Assembly (NCBI RefSeq): GCF_009730915.1
Contig: NC_052479.1
Span: 28,893,610-28,957,609, forward strand
DNA from: Dioscorea cayenensis subsp. rotundata
Lineage: Eukaryota; Streptophyta; Magnoliopsida; Dioscoreales; Dioscoreaceae
Length of the DNA stretch: 64,000 bases
Direction of reading: 5' to 3'
The notes below the pieces were generated by a model, which saw only the letters and a list, made by a program, of their open reading frames with translations, was not told where the DNA came from and did not search any database. Positions 36,701 to 50,638 of this stretch are shown here, piece by piece. Within the stretch, counting starts at the first letter, position 1. Each line of letters begins with the position of its first letter. The translations under genes and the position numbers were made by a program.

Positions 36701-39700
36701 TTATGCTGCAAATTTCTCTCCTTGGTTTGTCTAGCTATTGTTGGTTATGCATCCAAATTTGTTCACATGGTTGTTTTATATAGGTCCAAACACATGTAGT
36801 TGCTCGGGTCTGCAACCAAGAATTTCACTCTGCTGTAAAGAGCATGACATCCTGTGTCCTATGTGTCATCCATGTGGTTCTGGTGGGCAAGCTCTGTTGA
36901 GGTTACGCTTATCTTTCTACTGTTTGTTCTAGCTATAACATAAATATTTATAGAATAAAGTATCTATGCTAAGTGCGGGAAGTCTTTATGCCATGTGTAT
37001 AACTGATCTTTTGACATATATTTACATCTATTGATAGCATTTATTTTCCTCTTACAGGTAGTGATGGTATTTGATCTTGTTCTCTTTAAGGGTGATTTGT
37101 GCTTTGATGTACAATTTAGCAGTGAATCATCAGCATATTAGCGACTGGAATTTTTGCATAAAGTAACATTGATTGCATAAGGATTTATTGGAGTAATTGA
37201 TTTGTGTCAACTATCCAGTTTGGAGGTTGATCATCAAAATAAAAGCTTACAAGAAGCTTTGTCTAAAGTTACGTTGGCTACATAAGAATGCATGGAATTA
37301 TTTATTGAGCTCTAAATCATAGGCATACCACAATCTCAGGTTTATAAATGTTGTATTAGTCATGTCATTTATGTCTTAGCTACCAGTGCTTCTTTCCATA
37401 ATTACGGCCATTATTTGGAGTGAAGCTGATCTCATTACATCTAAAAGCATGCAGAGCATTATGCCATGATTTGAAAACTATTAATTTCATGAACAATGTG
37501 ATTGATTGATTTCAAGGCTGGTTAAAGTATGTTTGAAATTTCTTTTTATTTCTCTCTCATGATAAATATTTGTGTGGATTATTTTTGCTGTAGATTTATG
37601 TATACTCACCTTTGATAGTCTGGACATATTTTAATTTATAAAATTACAACAGAAATGGGAGAAGCTCAAACAATGTTGCAACTGAGCATGCTAAGTGTGA
37701 AATGTGTGTGAAGGAACGTATTTACTGCTCCTCAGGGCAATGCTGCCAATCATTTCCCTCAAATTGCTTGACGGGACCTTGTTTTTCAAGGGATGAGCCT
37801 TTCTACGGCAGTAAGGAACAATGTGCTTGTGAGAAGCCAAAAATAAATGCTTCCATAACCCATGATGCTGAAGATGAAAAAAGATTAAAAACAAATCAAA
37901 TAGATTGCTTTAGAAAACATGCCATCGTGCAGAGTGACTGCCAAATTGCTTTCTGGAGAGATGTCCCTAATAGAGTATTAGAGCATTCGAAAGATACTGG
38001 CAAGGAGAAGTCTCTGTGTGTTATGGAGTCTGATGGATTCATCACTAATAAGCACACAGTGACAGCTGTGAAAGAGTTTGATTGCACCTATCAAGAATCT
38101 AAGTCTTTGAAAGAGAGACAAGTTATTAATGTTTCCTCTGGGCCTTCTGACTATTCTGCTCCTGCAGCCACTGAAATTTCCGTTAAAACTAATGACAGTG
38201 ATTCTTTTAGTGAAGATGATGGAACTGCAGAGTTTGTTCATGATTTTACTGCTGATGAAGAATCCCGAATTGAGAAGTGTGGCTCATCTGATTATCCACC
38301 GGACTGTAGATTTCTAGAAGTTGAGGAGCATGTATCATTGAGTTCATCCAAGTCAAAAGATGTAGGAAATAAGAGTGGTGCTTTTAGAGAAAATTTAGAG
38401 TTGCAGCAACCAAAGAGGAATTTCAAAGTCAAAAAGAGAAAAGGTCCAATAAAATGGAGGAGTCTTAATGATTATCTTCCTGTGCCAGCTCTTGCTAACA
38501 CCCATTCTGATTTACCAGACGCTATTGGAAATTCAAAAGTTTGTCTTTCTTCATTGAAAGAAACAGAAGCTCCTATTGAACCTAGTAGTGAGATGCAAAA
38601 GTTAAGCAATTTATCTTGCAAGTCTCCCAGTATAAAGCGGAAGCGCTCCACATTGTCCTCTATAAAATCATTATACTGGAAGAGATTTAAAAGTTATCAG
38701 TTAATACTAGAAGATGATAAAGCACAATCCAGTAGTCATAACTGCAATCATGATGGAATAAGATTTGATGATGATCTGCTTGTGAACCATATGCAAGAAC
38801 CTGCAGAAAGGGAACATTATCAGGTAGATGCTGAAGTCCCACATTCAGACATGTCATTATGTGGAAAGAGCTCTCCTGACCATGAAACAGTTAAATTTAG
38901 TAAGAAGCCGAGGCCCATTGTCTGTGGGAATTTGGGTGTCATATCTGATGGACTGAATAATCAACAGAAACCTGCAAAAATCCTTTCCCTTAAGTTGGTC
39001 ATGAAAAATTCCAAGAGATGTGAAAGGTTTGGATGTGAAGGAAAAGATCAACTATCCTCCAGTTTGCAGAGAAAATCATGCCCAATCACATGTGACAGTA
39101 GCTGCAATGATTTGCTTCTCGAGGAGGAAACATCTAATGGCAGTCATTCTAGTATTGTAAATAATTCAATTGTTCCAAAAATTACAGAAGTTTTGGACCC
39201 TGTCTCCATGGTTTCGTATTCAAATAAAGTCTGCTTGAATAAGAATGGCGGATGTGTAGATCATATATCCATGACAAAAAAGGCGAACAATTACGCAAAT
39301 TCAAAATCCGGTACATGTAAGGAAGGTTCTCTGCACATATACATGGAAACTCGTAAACGCAGTCTGAGTAAATTAATGGGAGAAGATAACAAAATGATCA
39401 TATCTACCTGTTCACCAAGCCTTGGGGAAAAGGAGTGCTATAATGTAATTGAAGCAGGTATTCAACTGAACTCCTCATGAATGAATGTTATAATATCATG
39501 GCGTTTGTTTGTGTGTGCAAAACAGAAATTTTTTGCTCTCGTCAGATATTGTAATTTTTAATTTCAGATTGATATTAAGAGATTTTATAGAATGTTATTA
39601 TCGTGGTGTTTGTGTGTCCATCACAGAAATGTTTTGTTCTAGGGATATATTTTAATCTTTGAATCTCTGATTGATATTAATAGATTTTGCAGAATAATTT

Positions 39701-42700
39701 CTGGGTTCCACAAATTTGCCTTCGGTTTGGCCTATTGTTATAGTGTCTTGTGGAGAACTAATTACCTTTTCAATCACAGTCTAATAAGATATTTTTGCAG
39801 GAGATGGTGAATTTGATGAAGAATCATGTTCAAAGAAGATTGTAAGTGGTGCATCAGCAGCAGAAATCAATTATGTCAGTGATTCTCAGAAATTGCAACA
39901 TGGTGTTTCTGAAACTCTTATCGGAACAAGAAGGTAGTTATCCTCCTCATATGGTATTGTAGGCTTACTTTTTGGGGATGCTTGTCTCCAGACACCCCAT
40001 TCCACAATCATAGTCACCCTAGCTTGCTATTTACCATGACATCTATGTGACTTTCTTGACGTTTTCACCTTCGATATTTCTTCAGATCCAGAAAAGGACG
40101 GGCAAGCCGCTCCCTTCTTGCAGATTCAGATGCATTTTGTTGTGTATGTGGTAGCTCAAATAATGAAGAAATTGATCGCTTGCTAGAGTGCAGCCAATGC
40201 TTGATTAGAGTATGTCTGACACAATCGCTGTTCATTTTCCCCCTTGTTTTTGGTGTGGAACATGTTCAACATGGCTGAAGCTTTTTGTAGGTGCATCAGG
40301 CATGCTATGGTGTTTCAAAGGTTCCTAAAGGCCATTGGTATTGCAGACCATGCAAAGTCAAGTCAAAAAACATAGTGAGTAATAAATATTTTGGTCTATT
40401 ATTTTTGTACACTTGATATACTTATAAGCATTTTGTTCTAAATGTAGACATGTCTTTTGTTAGTATAACTGAGATGAATTCATTTAATACTTGCGATAAC
40501 TGGAACGTACTCTTTAATCTCAGCCAAAAGCATTACATGCTGATGAAGTATACCAAGCAAGAGTCTTATTTTTGTGCTTATATGCAGGTTTGCGTGCTTT
40601 GTGGCTATGGTGGTGGAGCCATGACACGGGCATTGAAAAGTCGAAACATTGTTAGAAGTCTATTGAAGGTCTGGAAAGTTGGTTTGGAATTCAAACCTAT
40701 GGAGTCTTTTCAAAATGAGACCCGGGAACCTAGTTTGTATGATGAAGCATCCAGATCTAGTCCTGGTTGTGGCTCCCCACGCTATCCTGGAACTTATTAT
40801 GGAGATGTTCCAAAAGTTGATTTGCAAGACCAGGATATGAAGCTGAATTTTGATAATCATCAGAATAATCTGCAAGCTGATAATACAATTATTAATGGAG
40901 TATATGACCCATGTCTTACCCAGTGGGTTCATATGGTTTGTGGCCTCTGGACACCTGGTACAAGATGTCCAAATGTTGACACAATGAATGCTTTTGATGT
41001 CTCTGGTGCTTCACCTGCTAGGAATGGCATTGTAAGATCTTTCTTCATTTGCATAAGTTTGAGCATGCAGACTAACAATAAGAAACTTCAGTAAATTATT
41101 TTCATCTTTGTCCTTCAAATGTTATGAATCACAATTTTGAAAATTTTACTTGGTGGAAAAAGTTAATTTTTTGCAATGCTGTTGGTGAACCACTTTATTT
41201 TTGATTACCTGTGTTGTTTATTTTCAGGTTTGCTCGATTTGTAATCGTCCTGGAGGTGCATGTATCCGTTGCAGGGTTGTCAATTGCTCTATCCACTTTC
41301 ATCCATGGTGTGCACACCAGAAGGTATACCTATTAAAACTGCTTGAATTTATCTGAACAGTTTATCAAAATGGCTGCATATTTTGCATAACTATCTAGCA
41401 TTATATGTTGATACCAGTCTGGATTAAATAATATTTTAGTTGTTTATATATTCAGACTAGTTTGAGAGTTATGCATTATAATTGCACTGCAGTATTTATA
41501 AAAATTTTCTGTCCTAAATTGTGTAAATATAAAATAAGCTTCTATATGGGTATATTTATATATGTAAAATATTAGATGGAGTCATGGACAAGTATATCTG
41601 CATAGGTTGGGACAAATTTATTCCAATTGCAAGTGCCAAACTCTGGAATATTTTCATGTTTACATGTGCAACAAACATGTTGGTTGTAATCCCTTATTCA
41701 TCTTTATCCCACATAATAAAAGACTCTTAGAAGTTCCAACAAGGAATATGTGATAAGTTTCTAACCCGTTTGTTGCCAACTTGCTTTATAGGTATTAGTG
41801 AGAATCTTGCAATAACATCTTCCATGGGTAAATAGACTTGTATTTGACATATTTCATAATTGTAGTGTTTAGACATGGGTCATGCCTTATGTGCAATGAT
41901 TACTCAATTATGAATTTTTATATGTTCATCTGACAATCTTGAGACATTAGTGAATTGATGTATCCTTTTAGGTGGATGCTTGTCACATGCATCTCTATGA
42001 TGATTGTGGCCATTCTATAGTCCAATTTGTTAGCATTTGTATGTTTATGACTTGATGGTTGATGTGATCCTCCTTATCTTTTATAACCGTTTTGGTGGTT
42101 GGTGGTTCTTGACATGATGTTTGCACCAGGTCATTGTTGTATGGAATCTGCACATTTCCACTATTTTGCCTCCGTGCATTTTATTTTGGATATAATTACG
42201 TGATGTAAGAAATCTTCAAATGGCGATTAAACCCTTGAAATTTCATTTATGGTTTTTAAATTTTAATTCTATCAAGCCCATTGAATTCTATTTTTAACTT
42301 CTGGTTGGTTTCGTTCTGTGATGATGGTGATATATCATAGTTATCATGATTGACTAGTTTTTTCCAGAGACTGCTTGCCAAGAAGAAAACTGAAGTTGCT
42401 AATTATTATTTGCTCCTTAGTAATGCTTGTTTATTGTGCAGGGTTTGTTGCAAAGTGAGACTGAAGGTGTTGATAATGAAAATGTAGGATTTTATGGAAG
42501 ATGTTTACTTCACGCAACATACCAAAGTTGTCTGGCCGACAGTAATTCTGTGGATACTCAAGTTGAAAGCCCTAGAAATAAAGAATTTAGTTGTGCTCGC
42601 ATAGAGGTATGTTGCTGCACATATGACTTTAAGTATTTATTTATTTATTTTTATAAAAAAAAGCTACACTCTGGCTATTGATTGCATGTTGAATCTTGAA

Positions 42701-45210
42701 CAATTGATTTTAGGACTGTAGCTACAATTCACTTTTTTATGAACTTGTTTTGATGGGGAATAAATGACTAAGACATTGAAATTTCTCACCCAAATATTTA
42801 ACATATGATATCTAGTCTAATTCTTGACATTTTAGGTGAAATTGGTTAGTATCTTCTGGCGCTTCTAAATTTACATATTAGAAGGAAAAATCTTTCATAT
42901 CAATCTATTTTAATAGGGTTTCAGAGGCAGAAAAAGAGAGGAAGGCTTTAATCTCAATTTTCGAAAGCATTACAAGGATGGGATGGGCCGCATTGTTACC
43001 CAAGCCCAGATAAATGCATGGATTTTCATAAACGGACAGAAATCATTCTTGAGAGGGCCACAGAAAGTGCCATGTTCGGATGTTGAGCATGACTTCCGGG
43101 TATGTTCTATCTCCCTTGTCATAAATTATTGTGCTAATCAAAACATTGTGCCATGTGATTTTGATATCTGAAAAATTATTTCTTGAATGAGATTCTCCAA
43201 TAAATATAGTTTGTTGAATGTAGGATTTCCTGCTTTGTGTTTTGAAATATGTGCTTACAGTTGGAATTAAGGCAATTATAACGTCAATTGTTTGAATCTG
43301 AATGTGTGTTCCACACTTTCACACATACTGTATATATATGGAAGGTGCCTTGAGTCATCTTGGGATGAAATGCAGCTGGAATTTAGATAGGATGGATTGG
43401 AAGTATTTATCGATATTTTCTTCTCTTTGATAGTGGAATGAGAGATGAAGCATTGGGCTTAATTTTACTATTGTGAAGTTTGTTGAAAAGAAAATTGCCA
43501 CATGGTTGTTTCGCAACTTGCGATAATTTATGTTGGGCACTATGAAGTGCTCAAGTGCATGGATCATGAGTCAAATGATGTTCTCGATAAATATTTATTA
43601 TTTGGGAGGATAAGTTCTATCTACTGTATTTATCTTGTTCAACACTTCCTGCCCTTATGACATTTTTGAGAACACATATCTCCTGACTCCAGTTTGTCAG
43701 ATTTTTAACTTTTTTTAAGTAAGTTCTCTCTGGCCATTTTAATCTTGTGCATAAGCTTGAAGGAAAATTAATTTTGATCAAATTTAGTAGAACCACGTTC
43801 TCGTACAAGTACATGATATGAGTGGAACCAAGACGGGGCCTATCCGCAACAGAATTATCTAATTTTTATACCATTTGTATTGTTAACATTTTTCTCAAAT
43901 CTTTTTAGCCAGTGTAAGCTTGCAGATGCGGAATCCATTCATTTTTTATTAGCACATGATGGAAGAGACTTGGTCTAGCAGAAATGTAAGCCAGTGTGGG
44001 GACGTGGGAGAGGATTAGGCCAAAAAAAAAAAAACTCATATTTTGATTGCCAGATGACTGATGTAGACATGTTAGCATTCACTATGGTATAGTGCGTATC
44101 AACATCTTTGTTAGTTCTTCTACTTGAACTTAGTTGCTTTTATCACTCTGCACCAGATTGAATGTTAGGTTTGACGTTGTATTCCTTATATTTTCATCTT
44201 GTGTTTTACTGGGCATTTTTTACCTCCTTGATGAAGGAATTGAAGTATTTGGGAAATTATTAAACAGACTTCAATCTTTCGCAGAAAGAATATATCCGCT
44301 ACAAGCAGATGAAAGGTTGGAAAAGATTGGTGGTTTACAAATCTGGAATTCATGCGCTTGGCCTTTATACGGCTCAGTTCATTGTTCGTGGAGCTATGGT
44401 GATAAACTCATCAGGATTCTTTTTTTATAAGCTGACAACAGGCAAATTTTTATATTTTAGATCTTGTGCTAACATTCTTTTAGGTTGTTGAGTATGTGGG
44501 TGAGATTGTGGGGCTACGGGTGGCTGACAAACGAGAAATTGAATACCAATCTGGAAGAAAGCTACAATATAAGAGTGCCTGCTACTTCTTTAGGATCGAT
44601 AAGGAGCATATTATTGATGCTACCCGTAAAGGTGGAATTGCACGTTTTGTCAACCATTCCTGTCTGGTGTGGTCCATTCTCTTCCAAAGTTACAAATTCC
44701 ATTCACCATTTTGCCAATGCTTGTAATCACGTCTAACCATTTACCTCTATCTTGTCGGCTTTGGATGGAATCAGCCAAATTGCGTGGCCAAGATCATTTC
44801 AGTCCGGAATGAGAAGAAGGTAACTACTACTCTTTTCTGCAGTCAAGACCATTGAATCATATGACTTAGTGTAAAGTCTTGCCACTTTTCCAGAATGTAT
44901 TAGTGATTCCCCATAACTTCAGCTCAACTACTCCATTCCATCAGCAGTACTTGCCACAAACTCTTCCGTATCTTCAAATTTTTGCTGGAAATTTCTAGCT
45001 TTTCATTCCTTAAATTTTTTTCCTCACAATGAATGATTACAGAACAAGAAAATGACGAAACTCTCTTCTGTATCACAGGTCGTTTTCTTTGCTGAAAGGG
45101 ACATAAATCCAGGAGAAGAAATCACTTATGACTATCACTTCAACCATGAAGATGAAGGTAAGAAACTGCCATGCTTTTTGCAATTCAAAAAATTGTCGCC
45201 GGTCTCTTAA
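30715..45210 (+). CDS. Trithorax/Set1-type histone lysine methyltransferase, PHD-ePHD-SET, about 18 exons, frameshift in post-SET
   Basis: Predicted nuclear H3K4-type methyltransferase of about 2100 residues. Exons: 30715-30825, 31736-about 32390, 32691 (or 32722)-32811, 34693-35431, 35556-36635, 36784-36901, 37653-39457, 39801-39933, 40086-40209, 40291-40374, 40588-41031, 41228-41323, 42442-42606, 42917-43099, 44285-44398, 44484-44666, 44775-44819, 45079-45210. The start [19 protein letters not shown] leads a long low-complexity region. Next come a Cys-rich patch, basic stretches ([23 protein letters not shown]), a PHD finger ([11 protein letters not shown] to HWYCRPC), an extended PHD ([43 protein letters not shown]), and SET with [36 protein letters not shown] and [13 protein letters not shown]. 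As written, the reading ends [16 protein letters not shown]. Dropping one T of TTTTT (45175-45179) gives the normal post-SET end [13 protein letters not shown] and stop at 45214. The exon 2/3 junction is unresolved. Confidence 0.88.
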
Positions 45211-45214
45211 TTAG

Positions 45215-47613
45215 TGAAAATGTGGGTATGAAATTTGCCTCTTCTCTGATGCTATGCACATTGGCTATATTTTTTTCTTTTCGTATTAATTTCGCCATGT
45301 TGATATTGATATCACCCTGGACATGCATTCCGATTATTTTAAGAGATCCTTCGCTTTAGCATGAGCAAATTTCTTCAATTGTTTCTTAATTTTTTAATTC
45401 ATTTAATTGGGTTTAGATTAAATTTATGTTGAGTGTGTTTTGTTTTGCTATAAAAGAAAACTTGCACGCAACAGCATTATTGTAGTAAGGAAGAAGGTGC
45501 TCTTCTGATGACTTGCATTAGAAGATGCTTCTTTCTCACATCACTTCATTGTTTTTGATCACCAAATATAAATATTTTAGCATTATATTTTTACAATTCA
45601 GTGGTATTTTGGCATTTTACCATAAACATATATACCAGTGTAAAATTCTAAAATTACACATACATCCCCATCATGATTTCTTTTATAATATATATATATA
45701 TATATATCTGTCTGTGTGTGTAACCTGTGAACTTATTAAATTTTGCATATATCTCTATAGGCCATTATTTTGTTTTACCCAAGGTTTTCTGTAAGTTTGT
45801 ATCAACTATATTTCAATTAAGTTTATATTTTTGGGTATATATTATTCATATAATTGTTATGTTTTTATCTTTGATCAAGAAGTGTGGAAAAAGAGATTTG
45901 CAGTTAGGTGTTAATACCACACTTAAGAATATGAAATTCTTCCTTATACTCGGTAAGATGTAGTGCATAAATATGCAGCATGTATGTCTTGTTTGTAGAA
46001 TCTTTTTGACTTTATTATACATCATACATGATAACAGTGGTTTTATGAGGACACTTGATATTTAATAGTTTACGTGGGTATATCTACTTAATTATTTTCA
46101 CCGTTTTTTGGTGGCTTCTTTTGACCCATTTCTTTATTAGAAATTTATAAATAGTTTATTCTACATTGAAAATGAAATAAAAAGCTCAAAGCTCAAAGCA
46201 ATGTAGACAAATACAGCATCTCTTAAATAAGTATCTTACTTTATTTGGTTCTTGCATAAATTTTTATTTGTGTAGTTCTCACGGTTTACTTGAAATGTGA
46301 GTTGAGTTTCTTTTGAATGTTGTCTGATACAATGCAACCGGTGTAGTTGATGTAGCATTGAGAAATGTCTTAAAAAAGTTAAATATTAAGTTTTTTTAAA
46401 TATTAAATTATTTATTTCAAGTGTTAAAAATTCAATGAAGAATTATATGAATTTTACCTTTGGCACTCCACTTAAGATTTCTCCTCTTTGAATATAGTGT
46501 GAAAGTATGAATTGTATTTCAATTGTTCTCCATTTCAAGTACTATTTTATTAGTCATAGGCGAGCATTAGATGACTCATGCATTCTTATCCACTCTTTCC
46601 CTGGTTTTTATCTCTTCTTTTTTTCTTTTTTTTATTCTAAAAAAAAGTTGGACAATCCGTGTGGAAATTGCGTCATTGGAACTGTTTTCTTTTTCTTTTC
46701 TGTTTCCTTTGTTGTCAGTTCTTGCTGGCTGATGGATAAGTTGAGCACTGGATGCTGTCACTTGGTCAAACTTTGTCAATATATAATAATAAAATAACAA
46801 TTATAAAAAAATGATATTTAGCCACAAATATAGGTACCCTGAAAAATTTTTAATAATACAAACAAAATATATGACTAGTCTTTTTCTTGGTATAGGCAAC
46901 TGATTGTTTACTATAGGGCTTTTGAAAAAGACTACTTCTATCATTAATTTTGAATTATATACATCATGTAATAAATAGATATATCACTGTTATAATAAAT
47001 TAATAATGACATTTAGTCACAAATGTTATGATCCTAATTCCAAATTTATTTAATTAACAGTGACATTTAATAAGTCTTTTTCTTGTAACAGTTAACTAAT
47101 TTAGTATGGAGTTTGACAAGGACTTCTCTGAGTCTCCATGCAATGAATGCTTTCCTTGTTAATAAAAACATTAAAAACATGTAATAAAATGTAATTTAAA
47201 AAATTAATTTATCTTATAATTTCTTATAATTCTTTTATTAGTTTGGTAAGACCTTATAGGGGTATCTTTTCCGGGCGATGTATAGTGATCAATATGTAGT
47301 TATATCTATATATATATATATATATATATATGAGGACGATCCTCTGCTAACGCTCACGATTCGTAATCGCTGAACGTTGATATCGCCGCCGGATGTCAAT
47401 CCAATCTGCAGATAACATTTTACGAATAAAGAATAACGCTGCATCTATTTCATAAAGACATAAAAAGTTTTGGACGCATGTATTTTTAATCGAACCATCC
47501 AATCAATCTCAAAGACAAGAATCGAATCAATCACTGGCCGTTCAATTCTATTGGTTATCGAGATCTTCTGCGGACGCTCTACGTAACCCGTCTGCAGATG
47601 TACTGTATATATA

Positions 47614-47676
<63 letters not shown>

Positions 47677-49040
47677 TTGGTCAGAGTGGTGGTTGTGGAC
47701 TTGTGGTTAAGGAAACTTATTAGTTGGGTTTGGTGGTGGTTCAAATTTGTTTAAGAAAATTATTATTTTAAAGTTGGAGCATATATTTATTAATAATGAG
47801 GTTTTATTGATATTAAGTAATATATGTAATTAGTTAATTAGTCATTTTATGTGAGGAAAAACTATTATTTTAAAGTTTGAGCATGTATTTATTAATGACT
47901 GGTTTTTATTGATATTAAGAAGTAATATATGTAATTAGTTCATTTTATTTAAGCAAAATTCTATTTATCGGAAAAGAGTGGTCCTCTGTTTTTTTGGGTT
48001 TTCCTCAAAAATAAAGATTGATATTATTTTTAAGAAAAAAAGGTTTCTGTCTATGTATTTATAGTGATTTGTTCGTGGATAGTGATGGGGGTTGGCAGAA
48101 TCTTTAATAAAAATTCGTTAGCCAAGCTAATTAATTAATATTGATTAAAAATAAAATATATCATAATTAAAACCATTTCTATAATTAATTATAAGTGTTT
48201 ATATATAAAAAGTTTGGATGTGTGGGGCTCATTACCAAACCAAAAGCACACCCATAAAGTAATATCATTTGCATATACACAAAAATTTAAATGAATAAAA
48301 AAAGCTCACACTAATTATAAAGTAAATTAAATTTATTAATCCGTGTTTATGAAACCAGAGTTTATGTCATTAAAAATTGCCGCTTATCCAGGGTTATCCT
48401 CAAACCAGAAATACACCCATTTAAAAATAAAAAATATACAATAAATATTGAATTCTAATTAGAAAATACCACACTAATTAAAACAAAATTATACTTGATA
48501 ATCACCTTTTATAAAATATTTTCTAAAATAAAAATTTCAATATAATAATTTTGAGTGGCCTAAGTGTCTCATCCCCCAAAGGAAAAAACACACACATAAA
48601 ATAAATAAATAAATTTAAAATCAACATAACATATTATTTAATTTATTGGTATCAAATTTTTAACACATTCATTATATGTGGGTTTAAATTTCTGCACGTG
48701 CATATAAAAAACATAAATAAAAAAAAATTACAATTCTTATGAATCTTAATTTTTTTTTATTTATACGGTGATAATATTTAAATACATGTAATTTAAATAA
48801 ATAAATATTTATAAATAAAAAAATAAATGGAACGGCGCTGAATGGGCCCCAATGCCAGCAAATATAAAAAAACAGTGAAATTCCCAAAACACCCATCCAA
48901 TAACATCGATTCCCACACGCTCTTCACCAGATGATGATTGATGATACCCATCACAACCCCTCATTTCATCTTTATATATATATATATATATATATTTACC
49001 CCAAATCCGAAACCCTAATCACAATCTCTAATCGATTTCC
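45215..49040. other. Intergenic, AT-rich, with dispersed repeats
   Basis: Contains an imperfect direct repeat (ATTTAGYCACAAAT ... TCTTTTTCTTG) at about 46812-46935 and 46990-47130. A GC-richer patch follows at about 47330-47600, then a long (TA)n tract at 47622-47671. No coding gene recognised. Confidence 0.55.
47330..47600. repeat. GC-richer dispersed element with direct terminal similarity
   Basis: The left end CGATCCTCTGCTAACGCTCACG and right end AGATCTTCTGCGGACGCTCTACG, each quoted in part, are direct copies in the same orientation. The same word family appears near 5850-5905 and 18176-18200. No ORF. It could be a transposon remnant or a small repeat family of this genome. Confidence 0.4.
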
Positions 49041-49049
49041 CCCAAATCC

Positions 49050-49518
49050 ATGGATCCCTTCTCTTCCTCCTCCTCTCCATCGTCCCCTTCCTCTCCTTCT
49101 CTCAAGCACAAGCTCCGCTCCTCCATCTGCTTCTCCTGCTGCTTCCGCGCCGATCGTGACGCCGACGACCGCCAAGCCACCTCCCTCATGCGCTCCTCCT
49201 CCGCCTGGATCCGATCCAAGGCTCCCTGAGATCGGCGACCGCTATCGCACCTTTGTGTCTCGGATGTCCCAGAATCATCACCGCCGTCGCCATTCCGGGG
49301 ATTTCAGGTATGATCCTCTTGATTATGCCCTCAATTTCGATGATGGTGGGGATGCCGATGATGCCTACCTCGCCGGAGATCTGTCTAAGTACCGCAATTT
49401 CTCTTCCCGTCTCCCTGCTTTCTCCTCCTCCGCCACTGCCGCCGTCTTCGGCTGTTGCCGCCGTGTAGTGTGTGTGTTTTATATATATATATATATATTA
49501 TTGAGTGTTTGTATGTAA
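49050..49518 (+). CDS. Small conserved plant protein of unknown function, one apparent frameshift
   Basis: No function known to me; it resembles a family of short plant proteins with a Ser-rich start, a Cys patch and an R-YDPL-YALNFD core. The start MDPFSSSSSPSSPSS leads to KHKLRSSICFSCCFRADRD and SSSAWIRSKAP. As written the frame then stops (TGA 49227-49229). The family core EIGDRYRTFVSRM, then HSGDFRYDPLDYALNFDDG and NFSSRLPAF, follows immediately in the next frame. Removing one C of CCC (49224-49226) joins them as SKAPEIGDRYR. The C-terminal end is uncertain: the frame runs on through a (TA)n tract to 49518, which gives 155 residues after correction, so the true stop may be earlier. No intron needed. 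CT-rich leader with TA tract upstream. Confidence 0.7.
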
Positions 49519-49519
49519 T

Positions 49520-50638
49520 ATCTCGATGTTTAATTCCAATGTTTCCTTTTAGAAATGTGAAATTAATTTCTTACTTCATTTTTAATATAATAATTATTAT
49601 ATATATATATATTTAAAAAAATTGCTTTGTATTAATTGTGTTTATATATATATATATTATGAGTGTTTGATTATTTAAGAAATAAATATTATAAAAATGC
49701 AAAAAAAAAAATGGGGAAGAAGAAGAAGAAAAAGTTGATTAGTTTGTTGAGCTTTCGTTGTTTTTTTTAAAAAAATTTGTTTATATTTTTTTATTAATTG
49801 GAAAATCAAGACTGAAAAACTCTCACAATATCTTTTTCATGGTGTTTTAGATTTACATAAGAAAAGTTTAAAAATGTCCTCCCAAAAAAAAAAAGAAAAA
49901 GGAAATGGATTCATGGATCTTGAGAGAATAATTAATGGTTTTTTGACACATATACCCCCTGTGCAATATTAATAGTGAATATTCATGTGTTAATAAAATA
50001 AATAATCTCCAAAAATTTCAAAGAGATTTATAAAAGAGGCGTTCATGTGGAAAATTCAAATTTAAAAATAAAAAATAAACCAGATTTTGTCTATATCTCT
50101 GGATACAGCTCCCATATTTTAAGTTTTTCTACTTCTATATATATATATATAAATATATATACTCAAAAATCAAAATAACAGAGTTAGTTTTTGGTATTTC
50201 TTCTTTATTGTTTGTTTTATACACGAATACATGTAAATTTTTTTAGGTAACTTCAATTTTAACCATTAAAAAAAGATTTTTATTGATTAATTTACTAAAA
50301 ACGAAATGACATACACAGTGTTAATAAGAGTGGGAATGAAACTCTCTTTGATAACATGATATATTGGTGTTAATATAGTAAATTTGATGCACATTTCATT
50401 AAATTCTCCCCAGAATTTTATAATACACTCAGATATTAACCCTCTATGATAAAAGTTCAAAACTTGTAAATAATTAGTATTAATTTCTCGTTTAATAATA
50501 ATGTTGCTAGTGAACAACAAGAATTTGAGAGAATATTCCTCTTGCAAGAGGAATAATGTAAGTGTAAAATAGGTAAATTTAGGACCATATATATATAAGA
50601 TATTGAATGATTTATAAAGATGTTGATATAATGATATA
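49520..50638. other. AT-rich DNA left of the assembly gap
   Basis: Poly-A/T and (TA)n tracts. I searched for the remaining SPS exons expected on the minus strand and saw none. Confidence 0.55.

Noticed and set aside
40450..40587. Extension of SET exon 11 upstream to the ATG at 40450
   Set aside because: The CAG acceptor at 40587 keeps phase with the previous exon and starts exactly at the conserved [15 protein letters not shown]; upstream sequence is intronic.
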